This document shows, piece after piece, positions 17,027-25,428 of a stretch of DNA of 47,036 nt. The notes below the pieces were generated by a model. It had not been told where the DNA came from. It saw nothing but the letters and a program-made list of their open reading frames with translations, and ran no database searches. Source of the DNA: Colwellia sp. E2M01 (lineage in GTDB: Bacteria > Pseudomonadota > Gammaproteobacteria > Enterobacterales > Alteromonadaceae); assembly GCF_018860585.1 (NCBI RefSeq), contig NZ_JAHKPR010000010.1, forward strand, positions 219,479 through 266,514, written 5' to 3'. The translations under genes were made by a program, and so were the position numbers. Numbering within the stretch: the stretch's first letter is position 1; the number at the start of each line of letters is the position of its first letter.

Positions 17027-17200
17027 CTTCCAAGGTGCCGCAGCTTACATAGTCCTGAACACCGTGTGTTCAGGGCGGGATCATCATGTTAACCGTAGGC
17101 TTCCCGATACGAGCCGGGCTTGCACAATAGCTAGCAATCAATTCCCTAAGGTAAAACTTATCGGCTCAGGGACATAGTTCGCATACAAACACCCCAGAAG
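17027..17200 (-). ncRNA. ssrS: 6S RNA
   Basis: 6S RNA binds the sigma-70 RNA polymerase holoenzyme and mimics an open promoter. It lies downstream of zapA as in other gammaproteobacteria. On the minus strand the 174-nt RNA has the conserved CCCTGAGCCGATA segment and GAAGCC. Its ends pair: CTTCTGGGGTG at the 5' end with CACCTTGGAAG at the 3' end (Watson-Crick plus G-U). It also has a perfect 9-bp 3' hairpin, CCTGAACAC-ACG-GTGTTCAGG, matching the corresponding hairpin of E. coli 6S RNA. A -10-like TATACT lies 8 nt before the predicted 5' end (17209-17214). E. coli 6S RNA is 184 nt. Confidence 0.9.
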
Positions 17201-17403
17201 ACAAAATAAGTATAGCTAAAAATGGTGCATCAAATAAGGTTTATTTTGTAATTTCTTGCCAAGTGATGGGTAATTATTCGTTATGTTTTATTTTTAAGCT
17301 TTAACTGTAGGCAAGGTAGGCAAGTATAAAAAAATAGGGTGCGGATGATTAATCGTAACTAAATATTTTTGCGGTAATGTAAACTTGTTATATAAGTTTG
17401 CAG

Positions 17404-17712
17404 CTAAGCTCTTTTTTTCTTGGTAGGGGAAAGTGCTTGTTCAATGGTTGATTGTAACAAGGCTATTTTTTGTTGGTTTTCTTGTTGCTCAACTTTTAAT
17501 TGTTGTTGAGTTTTGATTAAATCATTAGCTAAGTTCAAAGCGGTCATTAATAAACTCTGCTCTGGCGTACTGATCACTTTACTGTTTGATGCTTTTTTTA
17601 AACGATCACTTAGCTCTTGCGCTGCCGTTAATAAGGCAGTTTCTTGCCCTATTGGGCAAGCTACTTTTAGCTTGCGATCAACTATGTTGATTTCTACGGT
17701 GCGTTGCGACAT
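17404..17712 (-). CDS. zapA: Cell division protein ZapA
   Basis: A 102-residue FtsZ-ring-associated protein that cross-links FtsZ filaments. The N-terminal globular part (VEINIVDRKLKVACPIGQE, LTAAQELSDRLKK) and the long C-terminal coiled coil (about residues 50-95, rich in Gln, Glu and Leu) are typical. It is divergent from ygfB and upstream of 6S RNA on the same strand, the conserved order. Confidence 0.93.
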   Translation of the reverse strand: MSQRTVEINIVDRKLKVACPIGQETALLTAAQELSDRLKKASNSKVISTPEQSLLMTALNLANDLIKTQQQLKVEQQENQQKIALLQSTIEQALSPTKKKRA

Positions 17713-17985
17713 TTATAAAAATTCCAATTACTTATTAAATACTTATTAAAATCTCTTAATAAGATAGCCATCATTTAGCTATTTTCAGTCCGTTATTTAA
17801 ATAGTAACGATGCAAGGCTTTAGATGCAAGCGATCATATTAGTTATATTTGCTACGATCGTAATAAAAACAATGATCTTACCCGCATTTAGTTGGCGTTT
17901 TCAGTTATTTTCCTTTTCTGATATTTTCGGCAGTGATACCATAAAGCCTATAACTTCCATAACTATATAAAGTATAAAAGCAATC

Positions 17986-18588
17986 ATGAGCGAAATCACT
18001 TCAAGTAACGATCCAAAGCAAGACCTAATAGATTTTCCTAGCATGCAAGCCATCATAGCCAGTGAAGGGCTTAACTGCCATGCAAGTGAGTTACATGGCG
18101 TTTTAACCGGGCTAGTGTGTGCAGGTTTTGAATTTGAAGATCAAGGTTACCTTACTATCTTAAATGATTTGTTCAATGACGGTGATAGCTTTCCAAGTTC
18201 GATAAAAATAGCGCTTAAACAAATGTTTAGTGAATTGTGGAGCAGTATTTTAGACGATACTTATAGCTTTAATCTTTTATTACCAGATGATGATGACTCT
18301 ATTGTTGAACGTGGTCATGCGTTAGGTGTATGGGTACAAGGTTTTAACTTAGGTTTTGGTTTACAGCAAAAAGATAACCCTGTGGTATCGGAAGAAGTAA
18401 AAGAAGTCCTTACTGACTTTGGTGAAATAGCTAACTTGTCTGATGAAATGGAAGAAGATGAAGATACTGAGCAAGCGTACTTTGAAATTGGTGAATATGT
18501 GCGTATTTCAGCATTATTATGTTTTAGCGAATTAGCGACACCGCCAAATCGCGAAAGTAATAATGACGCCCCTAAAATACTTCATTAA
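17986..18588 (+). CDS. ygfB: YgfB / UPF0149 family protein
   Basis: A 200-residue protein of the UPF0149 family. Conserved blocks include SELHGVLTGLVCAG and the helix HALGVWVQGFNLGFGL. It is acidic and all-helical by composition, with Asp/Glu runs near 100-105 and 150-156. In Pseudomonas, YgfB has been linked to control of cell-wall and resistance genes, but the exact role here is unknown. It heads the ygfB-pepP-ubiH-ubiI group, although a hairpin separates it from pepP. Confidence 0.9.
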   Translation: MSEITSSNDPKQDLIDFPSMQAIIASEGLNCHASELHGVLTGLVCAGFEFEDQGYLTILNDLFNDGDSFPSSIKIALKQMFSELWSSILDDTYSFNLLLPDDDDSIVERGHALGVWVQGFNLGFGLQQKDNPVVSEEVKEVLTDFGEIANLSDEMEEDEDTEQAYFEIGEYVRISALLCFSELATPPNRESNNDAPKILH

Positions 18589-18599
18589 ATTTAACTTAG

Positions 18600-18630
18600 A
18601 CGGTGACTACTAATATAGTCACCGTTGTTT
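18600..18630 (+). terminator. Hairpin between ygfB and pepP
   Basis: A perfect 10-bp stem, ACGGTGACTA / TAGTCACCGT, with a 6-nt loop and then TGTTTG, 11 bp past the ygfB stop. The T-tract is weak, so read-through into pepP is likely. Confidence 0.5.
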
Positions 18631-18697
18631 GAAAAACATTATCTAATAAAAAGTTAGCTCTTAAAAATCACCACTTACGACAATATAAGCTTTTACA

Positions 18698-20041
18698 ATG
18701 ACCAAAGCCCAAATAAGCACATTACCGCTAAGCGACTTTACGAAACATCGCACCGCTTTTATCGAAAAAATGGTGAATAACAGTATTGCTATTTTTCCTG
18801 CTGCGTCTGAAGTTACCCGTAGCAATGATACTGAATTTGCTTTCTGTCAAAACAAACATTTTTACTATCTAACGGGCTTTAATGAGCCAGATGCGCTACT
18901 AGTTTTAATGAAAACAAACGATGGTACAGCGCAATCCGTTTTATTTACCTTGCCTAAAGATCCTTTGCATGAAATTTGGCAAGGTCGCAGAATAGGGCAA
19001 CTGAAAGCGGTAGAAGATTACGCCGTAGATAAAAGTTTTGAAATTAAAGAAATTGATACGTTAATACCTCAATATTTAGAAGGTAAAAGCCAAGTGTATT
19101 TTGGTTTTAACGATCCTGATTTTTCAACTCAAGTTTTTAGTTGGTTAAAGCAAGTAAAAAGTCGTAGTCGCCAAGGCGTAAAAACACCGCAATGTTTATT
19201 TGACTCTGATCCCATTGTAGAAGAATTACGTTTAATTAAGTCAGAAAACGAATTAGCGTTAATGCGTCAAGCTAATCATATTTCAGGTTTAGCGCATCAA
19301 CGTGCTATGCAAAAATGCCAAGTAGGTAAGTTTGAATATCAAATTGAAGCAGAGCTTTTACATGAATTTTCTCGACATGGCGCAAGATACCCCGCATACG
19401 CAAGCATTGTAGCAGGTGGCGATAATGCCAATATCTTACATTACACAGCTAATAATGACGCACTCAACAATAACGAATTATTACTGATTGATGCTGGCGC
19501 AGAATTATCAGGTTACGCCGCCGATATTACCCGTACGTTCCCTATTAATGGCAAGTTCAATAAAGAGCAAGCAGCGCTATATCAATTGGTACTCGATGCC
19601 AAAAACTTAGCCATCAATGCCATTAAGCCGGGTATGACTTTCGCAGAGTTAAATGTAATAACTAATGCATTTTTAACACAAGGTTTACTCGATTTAGGCT
19701 TATTTACTGGTGATTTCAACGAACTTCTCAGTGATAAAAAAATAAAGCAATACTTCATTCACGGTCTTGGTCATTGGCTAGGGTTAGATGTTCATGACGT
19801 GGGTGATTATCAAAGTAATGATAAACGAGAGCAAACCAGAGCTTTTGAAAAGGGCATGGTAATGACTATAGAGCCAGGGCTTTATATTCCACTTGATGAT
19901 TTAAGCGTGGCAGAAAAGTGGCGTGGCATTGGTATTCGAATTGAAGACAATATTGCGGTAACTGACACCGGCTTTGAAAACTTAACGGTTAACTCTCCGC
20001 AAACAATTGAAGAAATTGAAACCTTAATGGCTACGAGCTAA
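18698..20041 (+). CDS. pepP: Xaa-Pro aminopeptidase P
   Basis: Removes N-terminal residues preceding proline. At 447 residues it has a creatinase-like N-terminal domain (about 1-170) and a pita-bread metallopeptidase domain. The metal ligands are visible: LIDAGAELSGYAADITRTF (two Asp), HGLGHWLGLDVHD (His), MTIEPGLYIP (Glu) and GIGIRIEDN (Glu). It lies 6 bp before ubiH, the conserved pepP-ubiH-ubiI order. Confidence 0.95.
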   Translation: MTKAQISTLPLSDFTKHRTAFIEKMVNNSIAIFPAASEVTRSNDTEFAFCQNKHFYYLTGFNEPDALLVLMKTNDGTAQSVLFTLPKDPLHEIWQGRRIGQLKAVEDYAVDKSFEIKEIDTLIPQYLEGKSQVYFGFNDPDFSTQVFSWLKQVKSRSRQGVKTPQCLFDSDPIVEELRLIKSENELALMRQANHISGLAHQRAMQKCQVGKFEYQIEAELLHEFSRHGARYPAYASIVAGGDNANILHYTANNDALNNNELLLIDAGAELSGYAADITRTFPINGKFNKEQAALYQLVLDAKNLAINAIKPGMTFAELNVITNAFLTQGLLDLGLFTGDFNELLSDKKIKQYFIHGLGHWLGLDVHDVGDYQSNDKREQTRAFEKGMVMTIEPGLYIPLDDLSVAEKWRGIGIRIEDNIAVTDTGFENLTVNSPQTIEEIETLMATS

Positions 20042-20047
20042 TCATCA

Positions 20048-21370
20048 ATGACAACGACGAAAAACACTAATCAACATTTTGATGTCATTATTTCTGGCAG
20101 CGGTTTATCGGGCAGTTTAATGGCATTAAGTTTAAGTAAACTGACTAAACAAGATGGCAGTTTACTTTCTATTGCTATTATCGAAATGCAAACAGTGAGT
20201 AAGTCAAAATTAAATAATGACAGCAGCTTATTTGATGAGCGTGTTTTAGCCTTATCGCATGGTAGTGCAAAATACCTCAATGAATTAGGGGCATGGCACT
20301 ATTTAAAAAGCGACGCGTGCGCTATCACTGATATTGATATTTCTGATCGTGGTCACTTTGGTAAAGCACGGTTAGCAGCAAAAGAACATAACGTAAACGC
20401 TTTAGGTTACGTTGTTGCTATGGAAAAAATAGGCAAAGCACAGTTAAATGCACTGAAAAATAGTCAAGCGGATAATACGAAGGCGGATAATACTAAGGCG
20501 AATAATACTCAAGCGGATAATATACAGTGGTTTAGTCCTGACTCAATTTCAGCTATTGACTGGCATACCGAAAATGCAAATCAAGCTCAAGTAAGGGTTA
20601 CCTTAAACTCAAACAAAATTTTATCAGCAAGTTTAATCCTCGCTTGCGATGGCGTGCAATCTCCCGTTAGAAAACTCGCTAATATCAAGGTTAATGCTGA
20701 AAATTATCAGCAAGTTGCGCTTATTACTAATGTTTCTACAAGTAAACATCATCAAAACAAAGCGTTTGAACGTTTTACTGAATTTGGTCCAATTGCCATG
20801 CTGCCGTTAACGAATGCTGTTGTTAATTCCAGTGGCAATAGTACGGACTCTAACCGTTGTTCTTTGGTGTGGACTATGACGCCTGAGCAAGGAAAGGTTA
20901 TTAATCAATTAGATGACACGGCTTTTAAAACAGAGCTTGAGCGCGCCTTTGGCAGTTATCTTGGCACTATTACTCAGGTAGGAAAACGTCATACTTATCC
21001 GCTAGTGTTATTACAAGCACAACAACAAACTTATCATCGCATGGCGCTAGTTGGTAACTCCTCACATACTATTCACCCAATTGCAGGACAGGGGTTTAAT
21101 TTAGGTTTGCGCGATGTCAAAGTGATGGCAAAATTAATTGAAGAAGCGTTGCTTGCAAACCAAGATATCGGTAGTTTTTCCTTATTACAGACTTATCAAA
21201 CAAATAGAGCTAAAGATCAGCGTGATGTCATTGCATTAACCGACTCATTAGTGACTTTATTTGCTAATGATCTACCGCCATTAGTGCTTGGCAGAAATAT
21301 AGCCTTACAAGGGTTGAATTTTATGTCGCCGCTTAAAAATGCCTTAGTTAAAAAAACGATGGGCTATTAA
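20048..21370 (+). CDS. ubiH: 2-octaprenyl-6-methoxyphenol hydroxylase
   Basis: An FAD-dependent monooxygenase of ubiquinone synthesis. It has the N-terminal dinucleotide-binding motif (SGSGLSGSLMALSL), the ACDGVQSPVR motif, and GNSSHTIHPIAGQGFNLGLRD, the UbiH version of the GDAAH motif. The 440 residues are longer than usual. Part of this is a tandem repeat near residues 139-159 (ADNTK-type units), encoded by four imperfect 15-bp repeats at about 20,466-20,525. A further Asn/Ser-rich insertion lies near 258-270. It acts in the Ubi complex with UbiI, encoded next. Confidence 0.92.
   Translation: MTTTKNTNQHFDVIISGSGLSGSLMALSLSKLTKQDGSLLSIAIIEMQTVSKSKLNNDSSLFDERVLALSHGSAKYLNELGAWHYLKSDACAITDIDISDRGHFGKARLAAKEHNVNALGYVVAMEKIGKAQLNALKNSQADNTKADNTKANNTQADNIQWFSPDSISAIDWHTENANQAQVRVTLNSNKILSASLILACDGVQSPVRKLANIKVNAENYQQVALITNVSTSKHHQNKAFERFTEFGPIAMLPLTNAVVNSSGNSTDSNRCSLVWTMTPEQGKVINQLDDTAFKTELERAFGSYLGTITQVGKRHTYPLVLLQAQQQTYHRMALVGNSSHTIHPIAGQGFNLGLRDVKVMAKLIEEALLANQDIGSFSLLQTYQTNRAKDQRDVIALTDSLVTLFANDLPPLVLGRNIALQGLNFMSPLKNALVKKTMGY
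20466..20525 (+). repeat. 15-bp tandem repeat inside ubiH
   Basis: Four imperfect in-frame units of the form GCGGATAATACTAAG encode ADNTK/ANNTQ-like pentapeptides. The unit length is a multiple of three, so copy changes would keep the frame. They lie in what should be a surface loop. Confidence 0.7.
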
Positions 21371-21391
21371 CAAAATTGAAGAAGATAAAAC

Positions 21392-22672
21392 ATGCAAAAA
21401 TTTGATGTGTTAATTGTTGGTGCCGGTATGGTGGGTTTAACGCTAGCACTAGCGTTGCGTAAAACAAGCCAATTAACAATTGCTATGGTCGACACACAAG
21501 CAGTAACGGAACTTGATGACAACATTGACGTAAGAGTAAGTGCCATTAATGTTGCCAGCAAGAACATCTTTTCAAACATTGGCGTATGGCAAACGATAGA
21601 AGCAAGTCGCGCACAAGGTTATCAGCACATGCATGTTTGGGATAAGTCGGGTTTAGGTAAACTAGACTTTTCAGCACAAGACAGTACTATTTTTCCAACC
21701 GAAAATAATTTAGGCTGGATCATCGAAAACAAAATGATCCGCCATGCTTTATGGCAACAAGCCGAACGTGATGAAGGTATTCATTTTTTTACGGGTAACA
21801 AACTTGCCAGTATTAGTCATGGTGAAAGCGAAATATTTGCTACGTTTGAACAAACATCAGATAGCCCAATGACAACACCTATTATTAGTAAATTAGTAGT
21901 TGGTGCCGACGGTGCTAACTCTTGGGTTAGAAAACAAATGAACATGGAGATGATTTTTAAAGATTATGATCATCACGCCATTGTTGCGACGGTTCAATGT
22001 CCACAAGGTCATAAAAATACCGCTTGGCAAGTTTTTCTTCCATCAGGACCTTTAGCCTTTCTGCCTTTACAGTCTCCAAGTACTGCAAGTGAAAACAAAG
22101 ATTTATGCTCTATTGTTTACTCTACTTCGCCAGAAGACGCTAAGCGTTTAATTGCTCTTGATGATATTGAATTTTCTAAAGAATTAACCGCAGCAAGTGA
22201 CGGAAAATTAGGTGATATAAAACTAGTTAGCGAGCGATTTACCTACCCACTTACCATGCGTTTAGCACAAGACTTTGTTAAAAATCGCGTAGTATTGGTT
22301 GGTGATGCTGCACACACCATTCATCCTCTTGCGGGACAAGGTGTTAATTTAGGTTTGTTAGATGCTGCAGCATTAGCGGAAACTTTAACAGTAAAGCTTA
22401 ATGAGCATGATGAAAGTCAAAGTGACTTTGTAAACTTTACTGATCTCAAAGCCTTCTCACGCTGGCGTAAAAGTGAGGCCACAGAGATGATTGCCGCAAT
22501 GGCAGGTATTAAACAAGCATTTACTCCGCAACAATCGCCAATCAAATTATTGCGCGGTGTTGGTATGAATTTAATCAACAACTTGGCTCCAGCTAAAAAC
22601 AAGCTTATTGCGCAAGCGCTAGGCATAAAAACAGACTTACCAGCTCTAGCTTATTCAAAAGATACTTTATAA
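21392..22672 (+). CDS. ubiI: 2-octaprenylphenol hydroxylase (UbiI/VisC)
   Basis: An FAD-dependent C5 hydroxylase of ubiquinone synthesis, 426 residues. It has the FAD motif VGAGMVGLTLALAL, GADGANSWVRKQ, and VGDAAHTIHPLAGQGVNLGLLD. It starts 21 bp after ubiH. UbiF is a paralogue that cannot be excluded from sequence alone, but the pepP-ubiH neighbours favour ubiI. Confidence 0.9.
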   Translation: MQKFDVLIVGAGMVGLTLALALRKTSQLTIAMVDTQAVTELDDNIDVRVSAINVASKNIFSNIGVWQTIEASRAQGYQHMHVWDKSGLGKLDFSAQDSTIFPTENNLGWIIENKMIRHALWQQAERDEGIHFFTGNKLASISHGESEIFATFEQTSDSPMTTPIISKLVVGADGANSWVRKQMNMEMIFKDYDHHAIVATVQCPQGHKNTAWQVFLPSGPLAFLPLQSPSTASENKDLCSIVYSTSPEDAKRLIALDDIEFSKELTAASDGKLGDIKLVSERFTYPLTMRLAQDFVKNRVVLVGDAAHTIHPLAGQGVNLGLLDAAALAETLTVKLNEHDESQSDFVNFTDLKAFSRWRKSEATEMIAAMAGIKQAFTPQQSPIKLLRGVGMNLINNLAPAKNKLIAQALGIKTDLPALAYSKDTL

Positions 22673-23058
22673 AAGATTTAAGGTATTAGGATCTAGAGCC
22701 TAGAATCTAACTCCTAGAACCTAGGTCTTATCTCTAGCCTTTATCTGAAGTGATATTACAACATCAAATCACCTGCATAGCATTACGTCATTCCCGAAGT
22801 TACTTGTCGGGAATCCATGTTCTTTATTGCTAAATTACTTCCCGATCATTTCTTCAATTAACTCGCCAAACTAACTTAAAAATCAACTAAACAATAAGCT
22901 CAAAAATAAGTTATATCACACTTTCGGTTTTTATTTGTTTTATTGATTATTTACTTATATTTAATTGTTTTTAATTTTTATTTTTTGTGTTTATAAAAAT
23001 AAAATTCGGTCATGCTCGTTAAGGCTGTTATATGTTCTTTTAACCTTGCTTTTTGTTG
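22673..23058. other. Intergenic region between ubiI and gcvT
   Basis: No gene is seen. It holds a CTAG-dense patch (22691-22740, five CTAG sites in about 50 bp), a REP-like hairpin (22786-22819), then very AT-rich sequence leading to the gcvT promoter. No glycine riboswitch was recognised. Confidence 0.5.
22786..22819 (+). repeat. REP-like palindromic element
   Basis: A CGTCATTCCCGAAG... GTCGGGAATCCATG element with an 8-bp stem, ATTCCCGA / TCGGGAAT. The same family is at 32559-32591, with related units at 25213, 25261 and 32496. Confidence 0.65.
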
Positions 23059-23087
23059 TTGAATCAACAAAAGTGCAGCGCTATAAT
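23059..23087 (+). promoter_or_regulatory. gcvT: Sigma-70-type promoter of gcvT
   Basis: A -35 TTGAAT (23059-23064), a 17-bp spacer and a perfect -10 TATAAT (23082-23087), about 75 bp before the gcvT start. The -35 overlaps the dyad TTGTTG...CAACAA, a possible regulator site. Confidence 0.55.
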
Positions 23088-23161
23088 TAGCCAACTTTTT
23101 AATAAGCATTACCTAAGTCTTATTAGTTAAATTTTTGTTCGTTAACCTTTAGGTGAAACAG

Positions 23162-24250
23162 ATGACCAGTAAAACAGTATTACATGCCAAGCACATAGCT
23201 GCGGGCGCAAAAATGGTTGATTTCTATGGCTGGGAAATGCCAATTAACTACGGCTCTCAAATTGAAGAGCATAATGCAGTAAGAACTCAATCTGGTATGT
23301 TCGACGTTTCACACATGACAATTGTTGATGTACAAGGTACAGACGCCAAAGCATTCCTACGTCGTTTAGTTACTAACGATGTTGCAAAACTTACAGTAAA
23401 AGGCAAAGCCCTTTATGCTGGTATGTTAAATGAGCAAGGCGGGGTAATTGACGATTTAATTATCTATTTCTTCTCAGATACTGATTACCGTTTAGTGGTT
23501 AACTCAGCAACACGCGAAAAAGATTTATCGTGGATGGAACAACAAGCAGCAGGGTTTGACCTTAGCATTATCGAACGCCCAGAATTTGGCATGATCGCCG
23601 TGCAAGGCCCAGAAGCAAAAGCGCAAGTTGCTAAGTTATTAACACCAACTCAACTTGAAGCTATTGCCGACATGAAGCCATTTTTTGGTGTTCAAGCAGA
23701 TGATTTATTCATTGCGACCACAGGTTACACAGGTGAAGAGGGTTATGAAATTATCATTCCTGAAAATGCAACCGAAGATTTTTGGCAAAAATTATTAGAT
23801 TTAGGCGTTGCTCCTTGTGGTTTAGGTGCACGTGATACCTTGCGTTTAGAAGCAGGTATGAACCTTTACGGTTTAGATATGGACGAAACCATTTCGCCAC
23901 TTGCCGCTAACATGGCGTGGACAATTAGCTGGGAGCCAAGCGATCGTGATTTTATTGGTCGTGATGTATTAGCGGCGCAAAATGCTGCCGGTGAACAGCC
24001 TAAGCTTGTTGGTTTAATATTAACTGAAAAGGGCGTATTACGTTCACATCAAGTGGTTGTTACCGAATTTGGTAATGGTGAAATTACTTCAGGTACTTTC
24101 TCGCCAACATTAGGTCACAGTGTTGCTTTAGCGCGTGTACCGCGTAATGTAAATATTGGTGATGTGGTTGAAGTTGAAATGCGTAAGAAATTAGTAAAAG
24201 TTACAGTGACTAAGCCTAGCTTCGTACGTAACGGTAAAAAAGTATTCTAA
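23162..24250 (+). CDS. gcvT: Glycine cleavage T protein (aminomethyltransferase)
   Basis: Transfers the methylene group from aminomethyl-lipoyl H protein to tetrahydrofolate, releasing ammonia. It is about 362 residues and full length, with [37 protein letters not shown] and [17 protein letters not shown] at 23153 is in frame, but the ATG at 23162 lies 6 nt behind AGGTG and fits E. coli-like starts better. gcvT, gcvH and gcvP follow in order but with unusually long gaps (258 and 533 bp). Confidence 0.95.
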   Translation: MTSKTVLHAKHIAAGAKMVDFYGWEMPINYGSQIEEHNAVRTQSGMFDVSHMTIVDVQGTDAKAFLRRLVTNDVAKLTVKGKALYAGMLNEQGGVIDDLIIYFFSDTDYRLVVNSATREKDLSWMEQQAAGFDLSIIERPEFGMIAVQGPEAKAQVAKLLTPTQLEAIADMKPFFGVQADDLFIATTGYTGEEGYEIIIPENATEDFWQKLLDLGVAPCGLGARDTLRLEAGMNLYGLDMDETISPLAANMAWTISWEPSDRDFIGRDVLAAQNAAGEQPKLVGLILTEKGVLRSHQVVVTEFGNGEITSGTFSPTLGHSVALARVPRNVNIGDVVEVEMRKKLVKVTVTKPSFVRNGKKVF

Positions 24251-24508
24251 TTCATCCGTCATATTTGAAACCGCAGTTTTATTGTCTACGCTGCTCGGCG
24301 CAATCACTTAGTAAACTAAGCTCAGCGCCTCGCAACTTGACCGCTTCACTGCGATTCCAACTATTTAGAATTAAATTCGTCCCGCTTGAAATGGCTGAAA
24401 ATGATGAATATTAAGTTTTTAAGAAAAAATAATTAGTTCATAGCTTTTATGCTATAAAATTGAATAAAATTTACTCTACCTTAACTCTATTAAGAATAGG
24501 AAAATAAA
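24251..24508. repeat. gcvT-gcvH gap with palindromic repeat
   Basis: Contains the palindrome CTTAGT-AA-ACTAAG (24307-24320) in the context CACTTAGTAAACTAAGCTCA. A near copy, CTTAG-CGGA-CTAAG, lies at 25078-25091 in the next gap in the same context (ATCACTTAG...CTAAGCTCAG). It is a dispersed intergenic element. Confidence 0.55.
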
Positions 24509-24895
24509 ATGAGCAACACTCCATCTGAATTAAAATATGTAGCTACGCACGAATGGGTTCGTGTAGAAGGTAACGGCATTGTTACTATTGGTATTACTGA
24601 GCATGCGCAAGAGCTTTTAGGTGATATGGTATTTGTTGAGTTACCAGAAGTAGGCGATCAAATAGCTACGGGTGATGATGTTGCTGTTGCAGAATCGGTT
24701 AAAGCGGCTTCTGATATTTACGCGCCAATCACAGGTGAAGTAGTTGAAATAAACGAAGAGCTTGAAGATGCGCCAGAATTAGTTAACTCAGATGCGTTTG
24801 GTGACGGTTGGTTGTTTAAAATGAAAGTTGAAGATGAGAGTGAGTTAGATGCTCTTCTAGATGCAGAGGCATACGCCACTTCAATCGAAGACTAA
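24509..24895 (+). CDS. gcvH: Glycine cleavage H protein
   Basis: The lipoylated carrier of the glycine cleavage system, 128 residues. The lipoyl lysine is K65 in [34 protein letters not shown] and the [13 protein letters not shown] end are typical. An AATAGGAAAA ribosome site precedes the ATG. Confidence 0.96.
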   Translation: MSNTPSELKYVATHEWVRVEGNGIVTIGITEHAQELLGDMVFVELPEVGDQIATGDDVAVAESVKAASDIYAPITGEVVEINEELEDAPELVNSDAFGDGWLFKMKVEDESELDALLDAEAYATSIED

Positions 24896-25428
24896 TTTTT
24901 AACGTCGCTAATCCAGTTTAGTCGGCATTACTCTTCGCTACTCGCCTTGTTACGTACTAAAGTACGCGCCAACGGCTCGCAGCTTGAGTGCTTTGTCTAA
25001 AGCTTGATTATCTTAGTTAAAGTTTTCGGTCACACTCAACGTTTATGCGGCGTTGCTAAAGTTCTTATTAGGTATCACTTAGCGGACTAAGCTCAGTCAA
25101 ATCAGAATAAAAGCGCCTTGCCTAAACACTGACTATTTTCAAAAAACGTCTGTCTCAATTGCAGATATTTAAATTACATGCTCAAGTAATTAATTCAGCT
25201 AAATTCTGAATACGTCATCTTCGAAGTTTCTGATCGAAGATCCATGATGTTTTTAGTAACTGGGTCCCCGATTAATACATTACGGGGATGACGAAGCTTA
25301 GCTAAATGCATAAGTAATTGCATAAGTAAATGCACAAGCATGTAAAGATATTAAATTAAAACCTTGAACAATGTAGTTCGAGGTTTTCTTTTTCCAAAAT
25401 TAACAATATTTATTTAAGTGAAACTGTT
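24896..25428. other. Long gcvH-gcvP gap filled with palindromes
   Basis: No gene is seen in 533 bp. It contains the palindrome CGTACT-AA-AGTACG (24953-24966), CTTAG-CGGA-CTAAG (25078-25091) and a pair of REP-like hairpins in opposite orientation (25213-25246 and 25261-25294). A hairpin near 25362-25392 (CCTTGAACAATGTAGTTCGAGG) just before gcvP might act as a processing or attenuation site. Confidence 0.6.
25213..25294. repeat. Paired REP-like hairpins
   Basis: Unit 1 (25213-25246) has stem ATCTTCGA / TCGAAGAT within CGTCATCTTCGAAG...ATCCATG. Unit 2 (25261-25294), in the opposite orientation, has TCCCCG / CGGGGA and ends in GATGACGA. The layout is like a BIME, two REP units head to head. Confidence 0.65.

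Noticed and set aside
16824-17033. A 69-codon reading frame across the 6S-end repeats.
   Set aside because: It exists only because the repeat unit leaves a frame open; it overlaps the ssrS end and has internally repetitive translation.
16481-17078. The six-copy array could be read as a CRISPR array.
   Set aside because: Repeats are about 65 bp and degenerate, the links between them are themselves partly repeated, and no cas genes are present. The sequence matches the 6S RNA 3' end.
22673-23161. A glycine riboswitch before gcvT.
   Set aside because: I could not find its conserved core; only a promoter and repeats are visible.
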